IMG/VR virus record: IMGVR_UViG_3300030106_003845
Coordinates: 1-38,900 of that record
Length of the DNA: 38,900 nucleotides
Origin: a virus
Reading direction: 5' to 3' (one strand)
Positions 7,217-15,365 of the stretch are shown in pieces. Each line of letters starts with the position of its first letter. Position 1 is the stretch's first letter. The notes beneath the pieces are model-generated. The model made no database searches. It had not been told where the DNA came from and saw only the letters and a program-made list of their open reading frames with translations. The position numbers and the translations under genes are program-made.

Positions 7217-9852
7217 TGGCTAGATACGACACATACGGGAAAATAGACGACAGGATTACCGAGGAGCTTGATACAGGCTTTCTTGGTTTTAATAATCGTC
7301 TGCGTCCAGATCAGTTGCAGCCCGGAATCTTGACTGTTTCTGAGAATGGAAGGCTAGATTTAAACGGTGAGTGGCAAACTAGAAAAGCCATTGAGCACTT
7401 AGCTTCTCCGTTTCAATCTTCTGTGCTTTTCTCGGACAACGCTACGGATTCTAAACTAAAGCTTTTTGACAACGCTAGTATTACGCCAACGGGCAGGACA
7501 GATAATCCAACTACCGGAGCATCTGTGGACAGCTCTACAGGTGTAATGACTATAACTTTTGATGCAGGTCATGGAATATCCTCTGATTACGATGGGCATG
7601 TTTTCTTTCTAAACGGATTTGTTGGTAACGTAAAAATAGACGGGAATTATTTAATAACAAGAATTAGTGCTACCCAGATTAGTGTTGTTGTTAGTGGACT
7701 AACAACGATAAACACAAGAGGAGAAGTCTTTGGTCTAAGCCTAGATGACTCAGCGGCTAATGTTATAGAGTTCGCTATCGAATACAGCGACCCGAACAAC
7801 AACAGCGAATCTTACGTTCTCTGTATAGGAACTAATTCTGCTGCGGCAGTTAAATGTTCAGACGGTTCCGTAACCAGTATATCTTATCCAGTAAATCAAT
7901 CCGCTGCTGGTGCTACAGCTGTTCAAGCGTTTGGTAAAGTTTTTATATTCAGAGACGGCAAGGTTGCAATGGAGTGGGACGGCACACTAACTGGAACTCC
8001 CTCTTTTTCACTCGTTCCCAATGGTTCTTTCACGAACCCTGCTGATATTATAGTTCCAGCCGGAAGCTTTCAGGTTCTAAATCAAATAGCAACGGTTGTT
8101 TCTGATACGGGATCTTTAAATAGAAATGCTTCTATATCTATAAAAAACGGTGTTAATCCAGATATTGAAGACACAAGCGACTCAGGGTACGACATTAGTT
8201 CCTCTGGACTGAAACAAGGTTTTGAGTTCTTTATAAAAGAAGTTTTTGCCGATGGTTCTGCGAAAGATATATCTACAACTAGCCTTAGCACAACGGCTGG
8301 ATCTGGATCTTTTACTGGGTACAACAAGGCAACATTTACTACAGCAGTAGCACACGATCTAAAAGTTAGCGATCCTATTTTTATTGATAATTATCACTCA
8401 TCTGTTGATGGGAACAGAATTGTAGCTGAAGTAGGCAGCACTACGACATTCTCAATTTACGTATCCGGTACTTTGAGCAGCCAAGGTCCGGTGCCCGGAG
8501 GAGGAGTAATTCCTACCGTAAAAATAAAAAAAGGATTTACGTTCTCCGTTCCAGCAACTCCAAACGCTGAAGGACTTCAAGCAAGTGATGGTAGCAAAAC
8601 ATCTAAGGACACACTTGCAGCAACGCCAACGTTCTTAGAAAAAGCTTCAGAGGGCGGTTCGTTTATCCATATGCCAGCACCCGCATTCGGAGAGTACCAC
8701 CAAGCTAGACTGGCCGTTCCGTTCAGGTATGATATGGACGAAGATTCTACTGGAACAACAATCACGGACAGAAACATACACGATGAAATCATACTATCTC
8801 GTGCGTTATTTGACAGTGAGTACGATAAGGATAGAGCGTCTTTTAGATTAAATGCTGGTACATCTGACTTTGTTGTTGGACTTCATTCTTTTTCTGACGA
8901 CAAACTAGTTGTATTTAATAGGAGTAGCATACACATAATTAGCGACAGCATAAATGTTGAGAAATCTAAAAACACTTTAATTACAAATGAGGTAGGTTGT
9001 ATTGCTAGAAGAAGCATAATACAAGTAGCTAACAACTTAATATTTCTGTCCGACAATGGAGTATACGGAGTTGACTTCCAAGACCTGTATAACCTTCGGG
9101 GAAGGGACTTACCTATATCGGCTACCATAGAGTCCACCATGAAGGATCTCAACAAGGATCACGCGGATAAAGCAGTTGGCGTTTATTTCAACAACAGGTA
9201 TTATCTGGCCGCTCCATTTGGAAGTTCTGTAGTAAACAATAAGGTTATTATATATAATTTTATTAATAAGAACTGGGAGTCCATAGACTCAGTATCTGCC
9301 CCAGAATGGGCTTTTTCAAATCTTGTTGTTGCTGGCAAAGGAAATAAAAGAGGAGTATATGCGATAAATTCAGATGGAGGTGTTCACAGATTAGAAGCCT
9401 CGGATTCAGCCGTAGATCAATACATTCCAGCTGTTGGTCAGCCAACAACTACAGCACCTATAGCTGGAGTAGCTACTACTAGAATGTACACTGCTAGATC
9501 AATAGACAGAAAAAAATGGAATAACTTTGAGATACACGCACAATCGTCATCCCAAGATTCTGATGCAAACCTTTTTGCTATAACAGAAAACATAGACAGC
9601 ACGGCTGTTGATCCAACCACAGGTTTACCGATTGATTCTTCAATTAGCTTAGGGTCTCTGTCTTCTTTAGCTGGGAAAACAGGAGGCGATATACTTACTG
9701 GAAACGAGGACTATTCTATACGCGGGAGAATAGGAAACCCAAGAGCGTACGGAATTCAACTATCATTAGAAACAACTACAGGAAGACCCAAGCTACGGTC
9801 AGTTAAGGTAGCAGGTGCAAAAACATTTAGGAATTTAGAACCAGCAGAATAA
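7216..9852 (+). CDS. Large tail/stabilisation protein (tail tubular B-like)
   Basis: ATG at 7216 is chosen over a TTG at 7204 because it overlaps the upstream TAA (TAATG), a pattern repeated across this operon. The 878-residue product is beta-rich, with phrases such as TTFSIYVSGTLSSQGPVPGG, FSDDKLVVFNRSSIHIIS and LIFLSDNGVYGVDFQDLYN. Repeated blades of the type Val-Val-Phe-Asn-x-x-Ser-Ile-His-Ile and Tyr-Gly-Val-x-Phe-Gln suggest a propeller-like middle, as expected for the nozzle or stabilisation proteins of podovirus tails. The next gene is the tail spike, which fits. There is no tape-measure-like gene nearby. The exact homologue in T7 or P22 terms is uncertain. Confidence 0.65.
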   Translation: MARYDTYGKIDDRITEELDTGFLGFNNRLRPDQLQPGILTVSENGRLDLNGEWQTRKAIEHLASPFQSSVLFSDNATDSKLKLFDNASITPTGRTDNPTTGASVDSSTGVMTITFDAGHGISSDYDGHVFFLNGFVGNVKIDGNYLITRISATQISVVVSGLTTINTRGEVFGLSLDDSAANVIEFAIEYSDPNNNSESYVLCIGTNSAAAVKCSDGSVTSISYPVNQSAAGATAVQAFGKVFIFRDGKVAMEWDGTLTGTPSFSLVPNGSFTNPADIIVPAGSFQVLNQIATVVSDTGSLNRNASISIKNGVNPDIEDTSDSGYDISSSGLKQGFEFFIKEVFADGSAKDISTTSLSTTAGSGSFTGYNKATFTTAVAHDLKVSDPIFIDNYHSSVDGNRIVAEVGSTTTFSIYVSGTLSSQGPVPGGGVIPTVKIKKGFTFSVPATPNAEGLQASDGSKTSKDTLAATPTFLEKASEGGSFIHMPAPAFGEYHQARLAVPFRYDMDEDSTGTTITDRNIHDEIILSRALFDSEYDKDRASFRLNAGTSDFVVGLHSFSDDKLVVFNRSSIHIISDSINVEKSKNTLITNEVGCIARRSIIQVANNLIFLSDNGVYGVDFQDLYNLRGRDLPISATIESTMKDLNKDHADKAVGVYFNNRYYLAAPFGSSVVNNKVIIYNFINKNWESIDSVSAPEWAFSNLVVAGKGNKRGVYAINSDGGVHRLEASDSAVDQYIPAVGQPTTTAPIAGVATTRMYTARSIDRKKWNNFEIHAQSSSQDSDANLFAITENIDSTAVDPTTGLPIDSSISLGSLSSLAGKTGGDILTGNEDYSIRGRIGNPRAYGIQLSLETTTGRPKLRSVKVAGAKTFRNLEPAE

Positions 9853-12410
9853 TGGCTATATTAACTACAGGAAACTCTTACTCGGACGGCAACCAGATTA
9901 CATCTTCTAATCTGAACGCCATCGTGAACTCCGCTACATTTTCGGACCCCATTGATACATCTAGTGGTCTAAACCTTACTTCGGACAGCCCTCCAAAGAT
10001 AGCAATCAATACTGCCTTGTCTAACAAAACCTTAACGGGCGGATCGTTAAACAACTGTCCTATAGGTGCCGTTACCGCTAGCACTGGTGCTTTTACTTCC
10101 TTGTCTGCATCCGGTGGTTACACTGGTGATGTAACGGGAGGAACTGGTTCTTTTACCACCCTTACAGCATCTGGAGACGTTACGTTCGACACTACTACCC
10201 TGAAGGTTGATTCGACTAACAATCGCGTAGGTATCGGCACTGCTTCACCTACTATGGCACTGGACGTAGTAGGTGCTGGCACTATTACCGCTGGATTAAA
10301 TGTTGGTATTGATGACGACACTGCTGGGTTACTTAACATCTTAGGTGGGGGCGACACAGAAGAAGGCGGCGAGATAAGGCTGTATAACGCCAACGATCAT
10401 GAAAGCCCATACGAATTTTGGCGTGTGGACAGTGGCAGTGGCGGTGCTTTTAGAATTGGTAGAGCAACCCAAACTGATTTTACTATTTTGCAAAGTGCAT
10501 ATGTAGGAATAGGTAATACTAATCCCGACAAGCTGTTAGTTGTGTCTGGAGCTGGTGCCGAGGTTGTCATCGATGACACAGATTCAACAGATACTCCTCG
10601 ATTAAGATTTCGCGAAAGCGGAGCGACATCCGGGGGAATCTCTACTGATGCTAGCGACATAATATTTGATACAGGCACCACGGAACGCATGCGGATTAAG
10701 TCCGATGGCAGGATTGGAATTGGGACTAACTTTTCTACTTCTACTATAGCTGCTGATTTTCATATACGAAATAGTGGAGATGCCTCTATAATCATTGAAG
10801 CTGATACGTCTGACTCCGATGAAGAGTCAAATCCCAATTTAGTCTTTAAACAGGATGGCGGAGCCGTATCCTCATCTATTGGATCGTTGGGAAGCGCAGG
10901 CGAAATTTTTACTGACAGTATAATAAACGCAACGTATTTCGGCAACTCTCAATCAACACCTTTGCAGTTCTTTACCAACAGTGCTGCCAGAATGACCTTG
11001 GACGCCTCTGGCAATGTAGGTGTTGGAACTACTAGCCCTGACGCTTTGTTTCAGGTAAGAAAAGACGGCACTAATGTTGTTTTAGCAAAATTTCAATCTA
11101 ATTTGGGAACTGCAGGTGCCAGAGATTTTCAAGTTAAAACGCCTACTTCCGACAGCGCTTCGGAGCCGTTTAGATTTACGACAAACAATTCGTTTTCTTT
11201 TGAAATAGATGATGCAGAAAAAGTGCGGATTAATTCCTCTGGCAATGTAGGTATTGGGCTTACAAATCCTAGCTATGATCTACATGTTGCTGGTACTACT
11301 CGCTCGTCTGCTGGGTTTAATTTTGGCAATACTATTAGTTATTTGTATGAATCAGCAGATAATGCAGTAGCACTTCGTGTTGGTGGCGATGGACCGTATG
11401 TTGAATTTTTAGATGCTGGTAGCAATGTTCTTGAGATGGGGAATGCTAGTGGGAGTTTAGCTCTAACCGCATCCGGGGCAGAAAAAGTGCGGATTAGTTC
11501 TGCCGGCAACCTAGGTATTAATCAAACCAATCCAGCTCACAAGCTAGACGTAAATTCTGGAACTACCAATCAGGTAGCATTGTTCGAATCTACGGACGAA
11601 ACGGCTTACATAGAGCTGGCAGACAGCACTGGTTCTGCTCAACTTATTACGTTAGGCAGTGGAGACTTGCGGATTGCTACAGGCGGGTCTGGTGCTGGTA
11701 ATGTTGGAACATCTGGCCTGTATATTACGCAAGGTCAAGATGTCGGCATTGGAGATGATTCACCTTCTTACAAGTTAGATGTAAATGGTACTGGTAGATT
11801 TGTTAACGACCTGACACTAGATGAGGATTTGGTACACAATCTAACGGGATCAGGATCACTGCCGGGTTATAGTGCCGGTACGTTTGGAGCTGTACTTGAA
11901 GACGGTGGAGCTAACGGTTCTACGTTGTATATGTCTCGCAAGAATAGTTGGTCGTTATATTTAGCAACAGATACTACGCTAAACGCCCAGAGCGACAAGG
12001 TGGTTCAGTTTGCTGATTTAAACGGACAATCTGGAGACCAAGACAATGTTGTTGGTAATATTACCATTACGGCTACAACAGTAGCTTTAAACAGCGTTTC
12101 TGACTACCGTTTAAAAGAAAACACTGTAGATCTTACAGATGGCATTAGTCGACTAAAGGAACTTAAACCATATCGTTTTAACTTTACTAGAGATCCAAGC
12201 ACTACAGTAGATGGATTTTTTGCACATGAAGTGAGTCCGTTAGTACCAGAGGCCGTATGCGGTGAGAAAGATGCTATAGATGAGAAAGGAAAGCCGGATT
12301 ACCAAGGGCTTGACCAATCCAAACTAGTACCACTCCTGACCGCAGCATTGCAAGAAGCTGTAGCTAAGATCGAGGCTTTAGAAGCTAGGGTGGCAACCTT
12401 AGAGGGATAA
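9852..12410 (+). CDS. Tail spike with C-terminal S74 intramolecular chaperone
   Basis: The 852-residue product has at least six imperfect repeats of the type Lys-(Val/Met)-Arg-Ile-x-Ser-x-Gly-Asn-Val-Gly-Ile-Gly-x-x-x-Pro (for example RVGIGTASP, NVGVGTTSP, NVGIGLTNP, DVGIGDDSP), a common beta-helical or fibrous shaft pattern. The last about 102 residues begin DYRLKENTVDLTDGISRLKE. They continue with FFAHEVSPLVPEAV and end in a heptad coiled coil (VAKIEALEARVATLEG). This is the peptidase S74 / endosialidase chaperone domain, which trimerises the spike and cuts itself off. Cleavage is expected between Ser750 and Asp751. It is coupled to the tail gene by TAATG. Confidence 0.85.
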   Translation: MAILTTGNSYSDGNQITSSNLNAIVNSATFSDPIDTSSGLNLTSDSPPKIAINTALSNKTLTGGSLNNCPIGAVTASTGAFTSLSASGGYTGDVTGGTGSFTTLTASGDVTFDTTTLKVDSTNNRVGIGTASPTMALDVVGAGTITAGLNVGIDDDTAGLLNILGGGDTEEGGEIRLYNANDHESPYEFWRVDSGSGGAFRIGRATQTDFTILQSAYVGIGNTNPDKLLVVSGAGAEVVIDDTDSTDTPRLRFRESGATSGGISTDASDIIFDTGTTERMRIKSDGRIGIGTNFSTSTIAADFHIRNSGDASIIIEADTSDSDEESNPNLVFKQDGGAVSSSIGSLGSAGEIFTDSIINATYFGNSQSTPLQFFTNSAARMTLDASGNVGVGTTSPDALFQVRKDGTNVVLAKFQSNLGTAGARDFQVKTPTSDSASEPFRFTTNNSFSFEIDDAEKVRINSSGNVGIGLTNPSYDLHVAGTTRSSAGFNFGNTISYLYESADNAVALRVGGDGPYVEFLDAGSNVLEMGNASGSLALTASGAEKVRISSAGNLGINQTNPAHKLDVNSGTTNQVALFESTDETAYIELADSTGSAQLITLGSGDLRIATGGSGAGNVGTSGLYITQGQDVGIGDDSPSYKLDVNGTGRFVNDLTLDEDLVHNLTGSGSLPGYSAGTFGAVLEDGGANGSTLYMSRKNSWSLYLATDTTLNAQSDKVVQFADLNGQSGDQDNVVGNITITATTVALNSVSDYRLKENTVDLTDGISRLKELKPYRFNFTRDPSTTVDGFFAHEVSPLVPEAVCGEKDAIDEKGKPDYQGLDQSKLVPLLTAALQEAVAKIEALEARVATLEG

Positions 12411-12412
12411 GT

Positions 12413-13888
12413 ATGAGCGACCTTATAACATTAAATACTCCCAGCATTCCAATGGATGCTGCTGACGAAATTGCCAATGCGTTTGGACTGGGGGGCAATA
12501 TGCAGTCCCAAATAAATACGTTTATTAGAAATAATCCTAGAGCCGCTGAAGAGGCTGCTAAACTAGGAATGGATATCGAAACGTATTACATGAGTCAAAT
12601 TCTTAATTTTGATGTGGGTCAATCTGGTGTAAACCAATATGGGGATTCAAATCAAAATATTGTTCAAGAAGCAGCAGGAGTTATAGACAGTGTTGCAAAA
12701 GGCAATTTTACAGACGCAGCAGCTGATGCAGCTGATTTAGCAAGCAAAAGTAAAATTGATGTTATTAAAGAAAATGTGCCTTTTTTGGGAGAACTTGATG
12801 AGTATGTACCGCTCATACAAGGTTTATCGGACCCGCTTGGAAGTGCTGCGGACATTGCCTTCGACACCCTAAACAATATTCCCTTTGTAGCGGACACTAC
12901 TGAAATGATTCAGGGTGGGATAAGCAATATTCAAGGAAGGGCTCAGGATTTTGTTCAAGATGTGGGCGAATCAATAGCAAATACTGTAGAGGATTCCGAG
13001 GGTGCAACGGTAATGGACAGTAGTTCAGCAGGAGGTTTTTTAAGAGATGATATAACCGGAGAAGGAACTTTTTTGGGAGGTGCAAATACACTAATGGAAG
13101 ACGACGAAAGAATTAATTACGACACGGACACCTCAGGATCTGAGCAAGGGTCCTCGGGGATGGATAGCAGATTCGAAGAATACTACAAGATTCTTAGAGA
13201 ACAAGGACCCCAAGCCGCAGAGATATACGCTGAAAACCTTGGGCTTTTTATCGAGGGCGTTGCTCCCGCATTATTTGGTACAGCACGGCAGTACACGGAC
13301 GAGCAGCTAAGAGCACTTGGTAGATCTGTGGGCATTAGAGATGGCTCTGTTCCAACCATTCAAGAAATTACTCAGGCCGGTGTTGTCCTAGACCCCAATG
13401 AAGAGAAGAGGGTTATGGACGTTCTAATGGGTAGTCAAGTTGCATCAGGCAGACAGTTCGATTCGTCAATAGGACAGAGGGCCATTGACATGAACCAAAT
13501 GATGTACAACCGCAGAGAGCCGTTCATTAAAGCTGGTATTAACGCATCAAGCATTGCTCCGGGCATAGAATTCGGTGGGGGCATAGCTGCAACAATGGAA
13601 GGTGCTTTGCCTACTTTTGCTGATAAATTTAAAATGGATCAGGCGGATATTCAAAACGAATTCAACCAACAGCTTCTAGCGTCTCAAGAAAGTGCATCAG
13701 ATATAAACAAAATACTTGGAACAGTTAATGCCCTTACCGGTGCATATGACGCAAATCTTTTTGGATTTCAGGACTTAATAACCAATACGCTTCAAGGTCT
13801 TGGAATAGGAGGTCGAGAAAATCAATTTGTTATGGAAGATGATACTCTTGAAGATTTGTACAAAAAATACATAACAGGGGGAGGATAA
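12413..13888 (+). CDS. Putative internal virion / ejection protein 1
   Basis: The 491-residue product is helical, Ala/Asp/Gln-rich and acidic, with Ala-rich helices (FTDAAADAADLASKSK) near residues 100-120 and an acidic middle. No enzymatic motif is seen. It is the first of three consecutive large helical genes that close the structural operon, which is where podoviruses keep the proteins ejected into the host cell at infection. It begins two bases after the spike stop. The repeated short Asp/Gly/Met phrases and the DNA-free acidic character fit a virion core protein. The function is inferred from order only. Confidence 0.5.
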   Translation: MSDLITLNTPSIPMDAADEIANAFGLGGNMQSQINTFIRNNPRAAEEAAKLGMDIETYYMSQILNFDVGQSGVNQYGDSNQNIVQEAAGVIDSVAKGNFTDAAADAADLASKSKIDVIKENVPFLGELDEYVPLIQGLSDPLGSAADIAFDTLNNIPFVADTTEMIQGGISNIQGRAQDFVQDVGESIANTVEDSEGATVMDSSSAGGFLRDDITGEGTFLGGANTLMEDDERINYDTDTSGSEQGSSGMDSRFEEYYKILREQGPQAAEIYAENLGLFIEGVAPALFGTARQYTDEQLRALGRSVGIRDGSVPTIQEITQAGVVLDPNEEKRVMDVLMGSQVASGRQFDSSIGQRAIDMNQMMYNRREPFIKAGINASSIAPGIEFGGGIAATMEGALPTFADKFKMDQADIQNEFNQQLLASQESASDINKILGTVNALTGAYDANLFGFQDLITNTLQGLGIGGRENQFVMEDDTLEDLYKKYITGGG

Positions 13889-13893
13889 GTATT

Positions 13894-15363
13894 ATGAGAT
13901 TTGGACAACTACCATCAGTTCGGGAGATGACTCCTGATATCACTCCTTTGCTTCAAGCTCGCCAGATGAAAGATCAGGCGTTCCAAAACATTGCTGGAAC
14001 TATAGCTCAATTTGCTGCACAGAAAAAGCAAAAAACCTTAGAAAAACAACAGAAGGAACAAGCGATTAGTGCCTTAACCCCCATTATTGAGTCGCTCAAA
14101 GCCCAAGACCCATCTCTAGCCGATTTTGAAGCTAAGGACCTAGTGGGATCACTAGGGGCTAAAGAAGCATTAGATCAAGTTCAAACACTTGCAAGAACTA
14201 TTGCTACTCAGAAAAATGCACAGAATCAGCTAGAGGCGCAACAAAGACAGGCACTGGCGGCTGAAGCAAAAAACCAAAGTGATCTTGCAACATCTAAGAT
14301 GCAGGCGGCTCTTTTTACGCGGTTCGGAGATTTAGGTTCTATGGCTGATCAAGGCGAGATGCAAGCTTTTGCCAGCGTCTTAATGCAAGAAAGTCCTGAA
14401 GAGTACAAATTTGCAAGAGTCGGAGAAGCTACAAAAAATGCGTACGATAGAGGCATTGCAGATTTGAAGGCCAAGGGTGAAAGAATAGATGCAAAAGAAG
14501 CTGCTTTGAAGTCCGAGGTTGATACTACTGGCAGACAGATCGAAAGAAGAGGAATGATCTTCGATGCTGCTCAAAGAGCATTCGGAATGCTTAATAACAT
14601 ATCGGAAGAAGAAAAAAAGGAATTCGAAGAGCTCAATTCAGAGTTCAGTTCACTTTTCAGAAGTAGAGATGCACAAGGGAATGTATCTATTAAAGGTGAA
14701 GATTTTCAAAACGTCGTCAAGCAGATTGAACAAAGGGTCAAAGAAAGATTTCCCGGAACAAAAGCAAGCACTTTTGCACAGGCGATTCAGTCCCTCTCTG
14801 GTCAAATAGCGAATGCTACTCTTCAGGGAACTAGAGCAGATTCTCGTGATGGATCTTCTGGATACGGTCAGTTGACTGGCCCAGAGCTTACTTTGCTCAA
14901 GAATTTCTACGGTGCTTTGGTCACTGAAAGCGGGTTTATGGCAGACTTCGCAAATGTAGAAAATACTTTACGGCTGATTATAGAAGATATGCCAAGAAAA
15001 TCTATTGCCGCTAGGGATTCTATGTATGAATCGGTTTTGCGGAACCCAGCTTTAGGCATAACTAGGGAAGATGTAGATAGGAGATTCAAGAGAAGTCTTG
15101 GGGGAAAAGATCCTAATACGTACAAGCTTTTCTTGTTTGATGCAGGTGATTTTTTTGAGGGCACTCCAAGCAGCCAAAACAATAATCTGCCTACTCCCAC
15201 GAGCTTTTCCGTGAATCCTCTTGTTCCTATTTCACCATCGCTTAGAGAATTTGGTTCATTTCCAAGCTCTTCAACGGGAATGGGTACAACCTCAGGTGGG
15301 AACAGGTTTGAAGTCACGGGTACAGATAGTGATGGTTCACCAATAATTAACCTCGGTTTGTAA
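13894..15363 (+). CDS. Putative internal virion / ejection protein 2
   Basis: The 489-residue product has a long helical, Gln/Lys/Ala-rich N-terminal half (AQKKQKTLEKQQKEQ, NQLEAQQRQALAAEAKNQSD). More coiled-coil-like helices continue to about residue 330, and a Ser/Pro/Thr-rich flexible tail follows. It lies between two other large helical genes with gaps of a few bases. This resembles gp15-like and other internal core proteins of podoviruses in length and composition. No membrane span or catalytic motif is apparent. The start at 13894 lies five bases after the upstream stop. Confidence 0.5.
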   Translation: MRFGQLPSVREMTPDITPLLQARQMKDQAFQNIAGTIAQFAAQKKQKTLEKQQKEQAISALTPIIESLKAQDPSLADFEAKDLVGSLGAKEALDQVQTLARTIATQKNAQNQLEAQQRQALAAEAKNQSDLATSKMQAALFTRFGDLGSMADQGEMQAFASVLMQESPEEYKFARVGEATKNAYDRGIADLKAKGERIDAKEAALKSEVDTTGRQIERRGMIFDAAQRAFGMLNNISEEEKKEFEELNSEFSSLFRSRDAQGNVSIKGEDFQNVVKQIEQRVKERFPGTKASTFAQAIQSLSGQIANATLQGTRADSRDGSSGYGQLTGPELTLLKNFYGALVTESGFMADFANVENTLRLIIEDMPRKSIAARDSMYESVLRNPALGITREDVDRRFKRSLGGKDPNTYKLFLFDAGDFFEGTPSSQNNNLPTPTSFSVNPLVPISPSLREFGSFPSSSTGMGTTSGGNRFEVTGTDSDGSPIINLGL

Positions 15364-15365
15364 GC

